In this document: positions 54,126 to 64,000 of the stretch, piece after piece
Position numbering within the stretch: the stretch's first letter is position 1
Layout: the number at the start of each line of letters is the position of its first letter
Notes under the pieces: model-generated
Databases searched by the model: none
Seen by the model: the letters and a program-made list of their open reading frames with translations, nothing else
Told to the model about the DNA's origin: nothing
Assembly (NCBI RefSeq): GCF_032884065.1
Contig: NC_088871.1
Coordinates: forward strand, 19,976,755 to 20,040,754
Origin: Artemia franciscana
Lineage: Eukaryota; Arthropoda; Branchiopoda; Anostraca; Artemiidae
Reading direction: 5' to 3'
Length of the DNA stretch: 64,000 bases
Translations under genes and position numbers: made by a program

Positions 54126-56095
54126 ATGAGATATTTTAATATATATTTTCTAAAAAGAGCGAATAGCTCAGATTTTGCTAATGTGAGGGTGTCACTTGAT
54201 AGTTCTCCTCTTTTAACTATTCCAACTGCGAGTCTTGGATCTGTTGTTGAAAGACAGCCAGCAAGTGAGAATTCCTTTGAATTTGCAAGATACTCGGAAC
54301 GGGAAGTAGCCCAGTTCCTGGCTACAATGAAGTCGAGCTCTAGCGGGGTGGATGAGTTTTCGCTGAAACTCATAAAAGCCGCAAAAACGAGTGTTTTACC
54401 TGTCTTGACGCACCTAATCAATCTTTCTCTAGATCTTGGAGTCTTCCCAGAAGCACTAAAGATTGCAAGAGTGGTTCCTCTGCACCAAGGAGGGAAAAAG
54501 ATGACCCATCGAATCGAAGACCTATATTTATTCTCCCATTTTTCTCTAAGTTGTATGAGAAAGTAGTAATGCTCAGTTGAGCTATTATATCAAAAAGAAT
54601 TGAATTCTAATGGAAAACTAATTTGGGTTCAGAAAAGGGCTATCTACGGATATGGCAGTTTTGAAACTCGTTGATTTGACTAATGATGCATTTGAAGCTG
54701 GTCTCATACCCGCAGCTGCGTTTTTGGATATTAATAAAGCGTTCGATACTGTGGACCACTCAGAGCTTATTCAAGCTCTTGAGTCGATTGGGGTGAAGTA
54801 TTCAAGCCTGGAGTGGTTTTCATCGTATTCACATAATAGGTATCAGACAGATCAGAATGAACCATTTTCATCTTCAAAAATAGAGTGCGGGGTCCCACAC
54901 GGGTCAATACTGGGACCCCTCCTTTCCATCATTTTCATTGATCGAGTGAAGCATTACCTGTCGGAAGTAGGTGTCATCCTCTTTGCAGATTACTCTTTCT
55001 GGTAGTGCCTTCACTTGGATGTTTTGTATAACAAAATTCACAATGCAGTTTCTCAATTTCTAACTTTTTCTCAACAAAATCTGTTAGCCCTAAACTTTTC
55101 TAAAACTCTCTTCATGATATTTTCTAGACTTTCGTCAAGTGCTGGAAATGATCAAATCAAGGTTCGAGGATATGTGATAAGTAGCTACAACGAAGTATTT
55201 GGGGTTTTTAATTGATGAAAACCTGTCGGGGAAAAACCATTCAAGTGCGATAGCTGAAAAATTAAGCAGAGGTCTCGGGGTGATGCGAAGAATTAAAAAT
55301 CTAGCCCCTAAAAAGATTATAAAAATGATCTATTTTTCTATATTTTGTCCATATATTAGCTACGGATGCTCTTTATGGGAAATTAATTTTGTAACATGTT
55401 TCAAAAGAGTACAAAAACTTCAGAATAGAGCTGCTAAATTATTATCGGAATTTTATGATTCTGAGGAGGGACTCATGAGCATTTTAAAAAGGATAAGTAA
55501 ATGGATCTATCCAAAGTTCGAGATTACCAAACCGCGATTTTCTTGTTTAAATATTTGAATCGCCAACTCACCCTTGCTTTTGAAATCTTTTTACTTCTAA
55601 TAGAAACTGCCATGATCATAATACAAGAAAAGCTGATAACTTAACTCATGAGTTTAGAAGTACCACTCGGGCATCTTTTGTGATTCACCATTATGGTCCA
55701 AATATTTGGAATATATTGCCTGAGTGTCTGAAAAATATGCCGAGTCTTCCGGCTTTCAAGTAACGGGCAAAGAAGTTTTTTCTTTTATATCGTCAGTGAT
55801 TTTAATGCGAAGCCCACTCCAGGTTGCTATTCTATTCAAGGCATTTCCCTGATTTTGTTTGCTGTTAATTCTTTTGTTTTCTATCTTCTTCTTGTCTTTT
55901 CTTCTTTCTCTTTTTTCCTTTCTTCCTTCATCATTTGAGTTTCTGGTGTGTTGAGTAGCGCGTTATGAATGTGGTTCTAATTAACTGGGGGTGATAACCT
56001 CGCTTGCCCTTCCAAGCTTATTGCCTTACTTGGCAGGCGCATGGCAAAGAGGCTTGGTTTTCTCTTTTAATAAATGTATATCTCTATCTCTTATA
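54125..56095 (+). mobile_element. 5'-truncated CR1/Jockey-type LINE
   Basis: It starts inside the RT domain and includes the rest of ORF2, its C terminus and a 3' untranslated region of about 0.3 kb with an imperfect TGCC..GGCA hairpin (about 56020-56052). It ends near AATAAATGTATATCTCTATCTC, a short tail with simple-repeat character. There is no endonuclease, consistent with ordinary 5' truncation on insertion. Confidence 0.75.
54130..55790 (+). pseudogene. LINE reverse transcriptase relic (CR1/Jockey-like)
   Basis: Motifs in order: SSSSGVDEFSLKLIK and LGVFPEALKIARVVPLHQGG (54330-54500), AAFLDINKAFDTVDHSELI (54715-54770), ECGVPHGSILGPLLSIIFID (54885-54945) and VILFADYSFW (54970-55003). The last lacks the second catalytic aspartate of FADD. 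FLIDENLSGKNHSSAI and LQNRAAKLL follow in another frame, and then HHYGPNIWNILPECLKNMP near 55690-55745, the usual CR1-type C-terminal wording. One in-frame stop follows FW at about 55005 and there are at least three frame changes. The copy is dead. Confidence 0.8.
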
Positions 56096-57429
56096 CACTG
56101 GTAAACTCATGTTATTTTCTCTATTCAGTTAGGACTTTTCAAGAGAATTTAGTTCATTCTAAGTAACTTATACTACTGACTTCAAACCGCGAAAAGTAAG
56201 GAGAGGGGGCGAAATGTATTTTCCCAAATCTAGGAGTGGTGAGGGGAAGATTTTTTTGTTGTTTTTAAATTTTCTAAGGAAAATTCCAAAAGAGAAATTT
56301 TTCAGTGAAAATACCAAAAACCCTGTTTTCAAAACTAAGGGAGATGGACACTAATTTTTCTTGGGGGGGGGAGTATTTTTCCTATTGAAACAATACATTT
56401 ATCCCCTTCTACAGACCAAATAATGGTGCTTCTGAATCGTGGGGAGGGGACTAATTAAAAATAGTGATAGTCTCGTTTATGGGTAGTTGAATATAAACAT
56501 GAAATACAGTACAAATAATGGTCACAACTCATAATTTATATTACAAAATGAAAAACGAAGAAAATAATCACAATGAGGTTTTCAACTTATTGGCTGTCTT
56601 TTTCAATACGATTTTAGCATAATGAAATTTTGCAACGAAGAATTCGTGTCATTAAAAAGCCTACCTTTCATAAAAAAGTAAAATAAATATCAGCGTCAAA
56701 AACAGCATAAATTTACGCATTTTCGTTTTATTACTCGATACTGTACTATTTTTGGCAACCCGAACTTTGACAATAGTACCTTACCTTCACGTCCTTAAAA
56801 GGCGTATCGTAAGATTTTTTTACGATTAGCATTATGGCAAAGTGATGTATCTGATTCATTCATTCACGCTTGGTTAATTAGTTCGCTATCTCAGTAAATC
56901 GTTGAGGTAAGTCAGTGAAACTTTCAGGAATGTATTCAAGGATCATAATAGGTCACAAAAGATTCAAGCACTAGCATCTACCTTTTCCATACTGGTGAGG
57001 TTTTAAAAATTGGTTCGAGCAGGGCTATCTGAAGGACGATGGGAGCAATTGAACCCAATCGGGTTCCGCTTTGAAAGGGCCCCGAGCTACCCTAAGATTA
57101 AAAAAATCAAAATTTTAAGCAGATTGCTTTTGACGATAATTTATGAGTTATGCATTATTCAAATAACTAAATGTATTTATTTTAAATTCGCATTAATGGA
57201 TGAGATTTACTGATCTGTTTATTATTATACACTATATACTTTTTAACATAGAAAATTGATACCCCTGGAAGTTCATGTAAAATAAATCAAAATCATAATA
57301 AATTATTTGGGTTTTTGGGATATTTTTAGAATATGGAAAAATAAGAACTTGCTCCTGAATTAGGAATTTCTCAAACAGATTCAAAGTTTACATAAAATGA
57401 TGTATAAAAGGTGATAAAAGCTGATATAG
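56096..57429. other. Gene-free stretch
   Basis: No gene. CAGGGCTATCTGAAGG near 57024 looks like a hAT terminus and could be the left end of the element whose transposase relic follows, but I found no right-hand partner. Confidence 0.4.
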
Positions 57430-57790
57430 ACGGAAAGTGTTAGTGGAAGAAATAAAAGCATTGAAATATAATTTTTCTTTATAATTTTTTGAAAATCAGT
57501 TCTAAATGTCAAAATATTCTATCGAGTAATGATGGAGCAATGGTATTTCCAAAATGGTTTATGGCTCTCCGAATATTCTTAACAGTTCCAGTCAGCATTG
57601 CATCTGGAGAGAGATCATTTTCCTAAAACTAAAATAACTATATGAGATCGGCAATTAATCAGAATAAGTTAGATAATTTAGCAATTATGTCCATTAAAAG
57701 TGAAGACGCAAGGATATTGGATTTTCAAACAATTCTAGAGAATATTCAGAATAAAAATCTATTTTGAACATTTGAGGTAAATTTAAGCAA
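57430..57790 (+). pseudogene. hAT transposase C-terminal dimerisation relic
   Basis: FPKWFMALRIFLTVPVSIAS then GERSFS (57548-57624) is the hallmark of the hAT dimerisation domain (..LRILLTIPVTVASGERSFSKLK..). After a stop, NYMRSAINQNKLDNLAIMSI (57637-57696) and EDARILDFQTILENIQ continue the same domain, and VEEIKALK upstream (57447-57470) belongs just before it. The domain lets hAT transposases dimerise. At least two stops and a frame change are present, and no DDE region was seen. It is an old relic. Confidence 0.75.
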
Positions 57791-58089
57791 TATAAAGATA
57801 TATTTCTGAGAGGTTTAAATGCAAATGCCTCAATTTTTTTTTAGCCTAGACTATGCAGTTATGATTGTCAAGCATCACAAACATTGTTAAATCATGAAAA
57901 CACAGAAAAAATCAGTTTAAACTCAACAAACGGAACAAAAACGGGAAAAGGCTAATGAAAAAAAATATAAAAGTGAAAAAGCATGAGTTAAAGAAAGGCG
58001 GGAACCCTAGCAACCAATTCTTTGGGGAGGGAGCAGGGTTGTTATGAGAGCTAAATTTAAGCCATATTAAGAGACAATTTTAGATTTCA

Positions 58090-59225
58090 TTCCCCCTCCT
58101 GAAAAACGGAGGGGACGTTTACTACCATGGTGTGCCATACAAGATCAATTTTAAGACCAATTGTGCATTTTCTGCCCAAACAGGATCAAAATATCACAGG
58201 AAATCTATTTTACATAGTCTAAAGCTTTAAAAAAGGAGGTTTTTAGCCACTCTATCTTGACAGTACACCACAGAGGGCGTTTACTACATTTTTGTGTCAT
58301 AAAAGATCTATTTTCCCAAACAGGATCATTACATCAGAAAATTCATTTTCATAGTCAAAAGTTCAAAACAAAATGTTTTAAGCCATTCAATTTTGATAAA
58401 CAAACCAGAAAGGCGTTAACTGCCATTTTGCGTCACATAAGATCAATTTTTGCCCAAAAAGGATTAAATATTAGAGAAATCGATTTTTCATAGGCTAAAC
58501 CTTTAAGACAGGAGGTACTAAGTCACTCAATATTGACAGACCACCAACGAAGGGCTTTTACTGCCATTTTTGTGACATAAAGGTCAATTTTTGCCCAAAC
58601 TGGATCAGAATATCAGAGAAAATCAATTTTTCATGGTCTAAAGCTTTAAAAGAGGAGGTTTTAAGCCGCCCTATCGTGACAAACTACCGCTGATGGACGT
58701 TTAATGCCATTTTGTGCCATTAAAGATCAACTTTTTGCCCAAACAGGACCAAATAATAGAAAAATCCATTTTACTTTGTCAAAAGCTTTAAAACAGGAGG
58801 TTTTAAACCACCCTCTCATGACAGACCACCAAGGAGGGCGTTTACTGCCATTTTGTGCCATAAAGATCACTTTTTGCCCAAATGGGACCAAAACAACAGA
58901 GAAGATCGTTTTATCGTGGTCCAAAGCTTTAAAAGAGGAGGTCTTAACCAAACCTATCTTGACAGACCATCGATTTTTCATAGTCAAAAGCTTTAAAACA
59001 GGAGGTTTTAAGCCATCCTATTTTGACAGACCACCACAGAGGGGCGTCTACTGCCATTTAATGCTGAAAAGATCAATGTTTGCCCCAAAAGGATGAAAAT
59101 ATAAGAGAAATTGATTTTTAACAGTTTAAAGCATTGAAACACGAGGTTTTGAGCCCCTCTATCTTGACACGTCACCATAGACGGGCGTTTACTGCCATTT
59201 CGTGCCATAAAAAGATCAATTTTTA
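58090..59225. repeat. 141-bp satellite, about eight units
   Basis: Units contain TTGACAGACCACCA, GGGCGTTTACTGCCATTTTGTG, AAAGATCAATTTTTGCCCAAAC and AAAGCTTTAAAA. Starts fall near 58110, 58255, 58393, 58532, 58675, 58818, 58960 (internally deleted), 59024 and 59166. The long frames at 58704-59096 and 58727-58987 are products of the repeat. Confidence 0.95.
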
Positions 59226-59699
59226 GACGTGTTTGTTCGAGGCGATTCCCAGCCTGTGAGACTCAATGACTAGAGCACGGCACCCTCTGGCGTGTAATAT
59301 CATACATAAGACATCTTTCAGGCATTTTCCCGGAAAAATATCCGTTTACACTTGAATCATTCGTTTAAACTTAATGAAAATTTCCAATAGCGTTTCTTCT
59401 GATAACTCGTGGCAATTGACGCCAGCGTGGCCTAATTTAACTGCCCGGTAGCACACTCTGGCGTGCACTATCATACCTAAGGCATTTAAACCATTTTTCC
59501 ACCAAATCACCTTATAAACCAAAATTGACGATTTTCATTTATTTGAACAGCGGAAATATAGCATTTCATTGTTAAAACGTGTTATTCCAAGGCAATTCAT
59601 GCCAACATGGTACTTTTTTTATTACCAAAGTCTGAGAGATATGGACAGGATTTGTTTCAAAAGCCTACACACAGGCATGCAAACATACGTTCAGCCACA
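59226..59699. other. Gene-free stretch with a short duplication
   Basis: TAGAGCACGGCACCCTCTGGCGTG (near 59270) recurs as GGTAGCACACTCTGGCGTGCA (near 59446), each followed by a TATCATAC..AA.GGCAT phrase. That is a diverged tandem pair of about 175 bp. No gene. Confidence 0.5.
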
Positions 59700-60010
59700 C
59701 AGGCACGGTGAGAGAGAAAGACAAAAATACAGAGAAATACACAGAGTTCAGACACAGAAACACATAAATATAGACAGAGAGAGAGAGGAAACGCACAGTC
59801 AAACATGCAGGGTCAGTTAGAGAAAGGGATACAAAAAGAACACACAAAGACACAGAGTCAGACACACAAAACCAGGCAAACACACCACCACAATGAGAGA
59901 GAGAGAGGGGGAAAGAGAGAGAGGGTGAGAGAGAGGGGGAGAGAGAGAGGGAGAGAGAGGGAGAGGGGGAGAGGGAGGGAAAGAGAGAGAAAGAGAGAGA
60001 GAGAGAAAAC
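59700..60010. repeat. Purine tract rich in GAGA and CACA
   Basis: AGACACAGA-type words grade into an almost pure (GA)n/(GGGA)n run at 59893-60008. The long Ser/Leu/Pro or Arg/Glu frames on both strands are artefacts of this composition. Confidence 0.9.
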
Positions 60011-60499
60011 ACAAAAAGACGCAGAGTCAGACACACAAAACGTAAAGATAGACACAGAGAGGCACGCTGAGAAACAGATAAAAAAAGCACACAAACGCAC
60101 AGAGCAAATCTCAGAAACACACAAAGATAGACACAGAGACAGACATACAAAAAAAACGAAAAATATAGAGAATAGAAAAAAATTAAACATTAAGAACACA
60201 CAATAAATTAAGTGCACACAAAAAATACAAAACACGAAAAATATTAAATACAGGAAAAATTAATGTTAAATACACACAGGAACTGAAATTCACACATACA
60301 AAAAAAAAACAAAAACGTATAACAAACGAAAAATATTACATAGAAAAAATTTAGCAAGGTCATTATGAGGAGAATGTCGATCAAGAGCAGTACCTGAGAG
60401 CCTCATGTATTTTTTTTTACGATATAGGATATATATTCTTATTATTAAAAATAATGAGATTATCATATTAATAATGAAATGACGGATCAACATTGACCT

Positions 60500-61124
60500 A
60501 CTGAATTGTTCTCTGAATGTTGAGCTCTGAGACACAATATTCTTCCAAACTTCAAATTTCATTAAGATCCGATCACTCCTTCGTAAGATAAAAATACCTC
60601 ATTTTTTTCTAATTTTCAGAATTAACCCCCCCCCCCTCCAACTCCCCCAAACAGAGCAGATTCGTTCCAGTTATGTCAATCACGTATCTAGGACTTCTGC
60701 TTACTTTTCCCACCAAGTTTCATCCCGATCCCTCCATTCTAAGCGTTTTCCAAGATTTTAGGTCTCCCCCTCCCAACTCCCCCAATGTCACTGAATCTGG
60801 TCGAGATTTAAAATAAGAGCTCTGAGACAAGATATCCTTCCAAACATCAAATCTCATTAAGATCCCATCACCCATTCGTAAGTTAAAAATACTTCATTTT
60901 TTCTATTTTTCCGATTTAACCCAACCCCCCCCCACTCCCTCCAGATGGTCAAATCACGAAAACGACTATTTCTTATTTAATCTGGTCCGGTCCCTGATAC
61001 GCCTGCCACATTTCATCGTGCTAGCTTATCTGGAAGTTCCCAAACTAGCAAGACCGGGACTGACAGACTGACAGACCGACAGAATTTGCGATCGCTATGT
61101 CACTTGGTTAATACCAAGTGCCAT
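60500..61124 (+). repeat. DINE/HINE-like repeat, copy R3, truncated at its left
   Basis: It contains two of the 290-bp units, a CAGACTGACAGACCGACAG run and the right terminus, where CACTTGGTTAATACCAAGTG forms a perfect 10-bp inverted pair ending CCAT. Orientation is the same as R1 and opposite to R2. The AAGAGCTAAGAGC end is missing. Confidence 0.75.
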
Positions 61125-61619
61125 GAAAACTAAACTCAAAGTGAACAATCGAGTCAAACAGAAATTAACACAAGCAGGTGTAAGCTAACACACTCTAAGC
61201 ATTCAAAAGGTCAGAGTTTCGTTTGCGCTTTACTGAAAACAAAATATGTTTCCAATATTCTCTCTTTTATAACATAAATGCATCATTACCAAAACTTCTA
61301 GGAATAAATATGATTATATATTAAACAATCAGTCTAAATTCATAGGTTTTCGTCAGTAATTTTGGTCAATATGCTGATTTTCTTTTTTTTCTTTTTTCTT
61401 TTTTTTTTTGTTAATGTTTGATATATAAACTCTACAAAATCGCTAATGCTATAGAAAATAAAATCATTCTACAAAAAATACAAAATTGATGTCAGTAAAG
61501 CACAAATACTGCTCTGGCCCTTAGAACCCTTAAGAGGGAAACTAAATTCGCTTCTTTTTCCTTTTGCGTCTCATTTCCTGATTGATACTGGTTTCCTTCA
61601 TTTCAAGTTTGAATTAAAT
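61125..61619. other. Gene-free stretch
   Basis: AT-rich; nothing recognised. Confidence 0.4.
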
Positions 61620-61639
61620 AAAAAAAAACAAGTTTTTTT

Positions 61640-63300
61640 AACTGAAAGTAAGGAGCGACATTAAAACTTAAAACGACCAGAAATTACTTCGTATATGAAA
61701 GAGGCTGCTTCCTCATCAACGCCTCGCTCTTTACGCTAAAGTTTGACTCTTTCTCTCAATTCTTCTTTTTAAAACAGTAAAAAACTTTAGCGTAAAGAGC
61801 GGGGCGTTGATGAGGAAGCAGCCTCTTTCATATACGAAGTAATTTCTGGTCGTTTTAAGTTTTAATATCGCTCCTTACTTTCAGTTAAAAAAACTTGTTT
61901 TTTTTTATTTAATTTCTGGACGTTTTTGAATCAATGTATGTTTTGATTTTGGCTCTCCGCAGAGGAATAATTAAAACAAAATTTGCATTTTTTTTTGGCT
62001 ACATGGCTTTCTCATAATTTTGATCGAATGATTTTGAGAAAAAAAGAGCGGGGGAGGAAGCCTAGTTGCCCTCCGATTTTTTGATTAATTAAAAAGGCAA
62101 CTAGAATTTTTAATTTTTTACGAATATTTTTATTAGTAAAAGATTTACGTAACTTATAAATTAGCTTACGTAAAGAACTTTTGTATTCTCATATTTTTAT
62201 TACATATATGAGGGGTTCCCTCCTTGTCAGATCCTCGCTCTTTACACTAAAGCTTAAATTTTGTCCCAATTCATTAAGAATGACCCCAGAATCACAAAAG
62301 CCGTAGAATAAATAGTTGAAATTACTAAAAATACTTTAGCCTAAAGAGCGAGGTATTAGGAGGAAGTGAGCCCCTCAAATGAGTAATAATTTCTGTTTGT
62401 TTTAAGTTTTAATGCTGCTCCTTACTTCCAGCTGAAAGAACTTTTTCATATTTATTTTTTCATTTTTTTTTAAATAATGCTAGTAAATCCTGCGCTCCCT
62501 TCATGGAGATTTTCTTCCCCCATGACAAACTATCGATGGAAAGTTCCCCCAGCATATCCCCCTCTTCTCAACCCTTCCCCCAACCAAAAAATCCTCCTGA
62601 AAACGCCTGTACACTTCCCAATAACCATTACTATATGTAAGCACTGGTCAAAGTTTGTAACTTGTTGCCCCTCCCACGGGGACTGTGGGGGAGTAAGTCG
62701 TCCCCAAAGACATAGTTATAAGGTTTTTCGACTACGCTGAATAAAATGGCTATCTCAGAATTTTGATCCGTTGACTTTGGTAAAATAATTAGCGTGGGAG
62801 GGGGCCTAGGTGCCCTCCAATTTTTTTGGTCACTTAAAAAGGGCACTAGAACTTTTCATTTCCGTTAGAATGAGCCCTCTTGCAACATTCTAGGACAACT
62901 GGGTCGATACGATCACCCCTGGGAAAAAAACAAAAAAACAAATAAACACGCATCCGTGATCTGCCTTCTGGCAAAAAATACAAAATTCCACATTTTTGCA
63001 AATATTTGAAACTTCTACAGTAGGGTTCTCTGATACGCTGAATCTGATGGTGTGATTTTCGTCAAGATTTTATGACTTCTAGGGGGCGTTTCCCCCTATT
63101 TTCTAAAATAACGCAAATTTTCTCAGGCTCGTAACTTTTGATGGGTAAGACTAAACTTGATGAAACTTATATATTTAAAATCAGCATTAAAATGCGATTC
63201 TTTTGATGTATGTATTGGTATCAAAATTCCATTTTTTAGAATTTTGGTTACTATTGAGCCGGGTCGCTCCTTACTACAGTTCGTTACCACGAACTGTTTG
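61640..63300 (+). repeat. Fold-back repeat family, copy 3, most complete
   Basis: First hairpin 61640-61890 with long near-perfect arms (CTGAAAGTAAGGAGCGACA against TATCGCTCCTTACTTTCAG). Second hairpin about 62200-62435, then about 0.85 kb of shared body. The terminus ends near 63297 in the palindrome AGTTCGTTACCACGAACT. It matches 30463-32270 along its length with high identity by eye. It is non-coding; the matching frames in both copies only reflect repeat identity. Confidence 0.85.
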
Positions 63301-64000
63301 ATTATTGCATGACTTCTCGTTTAATTTTCTTCTTGCTCGTTTAATTTTAATTGTGCTCTTTGCATTTTTTTTTTTGAAAATCATCATTTCGAAAAAAATA
63401 ATGCTAATAGATCTAGTTACCGACATTCTAAATTACATAGAGCAGATTTATTTTTTGATATTTTAGTACCCTATTTGGAAGTCCTTAACGCTTAATTAGA
63501 TGAAAATATAGATTAAACAATTTAGACTAAAAAAAATTCTAAAAGTTGAATCGTTTGTTAATGTACTAAATCTTCATTGGAACTTCAAACCTTCGTTAAA
63601 TTATTGATACACTGACTTTAACTTTGCTTCACTCTTAATAAAAATTTTATTTATTGATAAAATTTAAATACTGAAAGAAAATAGTATAAAGACTGAAAAA
63701 CATTTAAATCAAGAAATCCTTAAATTTCTTTGGAAAATTCAAGCATGTCAAGTTTTTATATAGTTGGCACGATTCCAGGTTTTCATGAATAATACGTCAC
63801 AAGTTACAATGGATAAAAAATAATGCTTGAAAGAGATTTTTCACATGAATATGTAGAACCGAAAAGGGAAAGAGCAGCAAACGCGATTTTCTTTTCAGTA
63901 GATAATACGAATCATTTCGCCAACCAAAGGCCAAATATAAACTGAGGAAAAGATCATTATCTGTAAAGTAATTTGTAGTTTCTTTCGAGGTCAGTAATAC
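63301..64000. other. Gene-free right edge
   Basis: AT-rich sequence; I see nothing coding or repetitive enough to name. Confidence 0.4.

Noticed and set aside
59665-60235. Long Ser/Leu/Pro-rich and Arg/Glu-rich ORFs on both strands
   Set aside because: Low-complexity purine tract with no family features; codon content follows the repeat.

Overview
This is AT-rich animal DNA with no sign of a bacterial or compact genome. It has no operons and few host exons, and it is packed with (TA)n tracts, satellites, LINEs, Penelope-like elements (PLEs), hAT elements and Helitrons. The mixture fits an arthropod, and the repeat style recalls branchiopod crustaceans such as brine shrimp. That is an impression from composition and not demonstrated. 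I saw no LTR retrotransposon, retroviral copy or Polinton.

Layout. 1-1.86 kb: non-coding, with a dispersed TTACGTAATAGGG-type repeat. 1.86-5.35 kb: a nearly full-length RTE-type LINE on the minus strand with a few breaks. 5.8-6.8 kb: a decayed LINE reverse transcriptase. 7.2-10.9 kb: a hAT-like element with a perfect 8-bp target duplication, carrying a PLE with a long open reading frame bracketed by two (TA)n tracts. 10.9-21.6 kb: essentially gene-free, with two (TA)n tracts and a small MITE. 21.6-22.6 kb: seven copies of a 134-bp satellite. 22.9-23.8 kb: the best host-gene candidates, a 61-codon membrane microprotein ORF and a signal-peptide exon ending in a consensus splice donor. 24.9-25.7 kb: the 3' end of a LINE whose tail is a long (TAA)n tract. 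26.6-29.2 kb: a second, Penelope-type PLE joined to an inverted copy of its own 3' end, with a hAT-type MITE in its tail. 30.3-33.4 kb: two tail-to-tail copies of a large fold-back repeat. 35.9-37.6 kb: more tandem non-coding repeats. 38.2-51.4 kb: two inverted copies of a DINE/HINE-like repeat flanking a 100-N gap and a 9.5-kb Helitron cluster. 51.4-51.5 kb: a PWWP-like coding fragment cut off by that repeat. 54.1-56.1 kb: a 5'-truncated CR1/Jockey-like LINE. 57.4-57.8 kb: a hAT transposase relic. 58.1-59.2 kb: a 141-bp satellite. 59.7-60.0 kb: a purine tract. 60.5-63.3 kb: further copies of the DINE-like and fold-back families.

How the parts relate. The window is a record of nested insertion. 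The PLE sits in the hAT element, the MITE in PLE sequence, the LINE in a fold-back repeat, the DINE-like repeat against a coding fragment, and short Helitrons in or beside longer ones. The items most worth a second look are the hAT/PLE composite with hammerhead-like motifs, the head-to-head Helitron cluster with repeated CRE palindromes, a small Helitron-borne ORF and a tRNA-like block, and the PWWP fragment.
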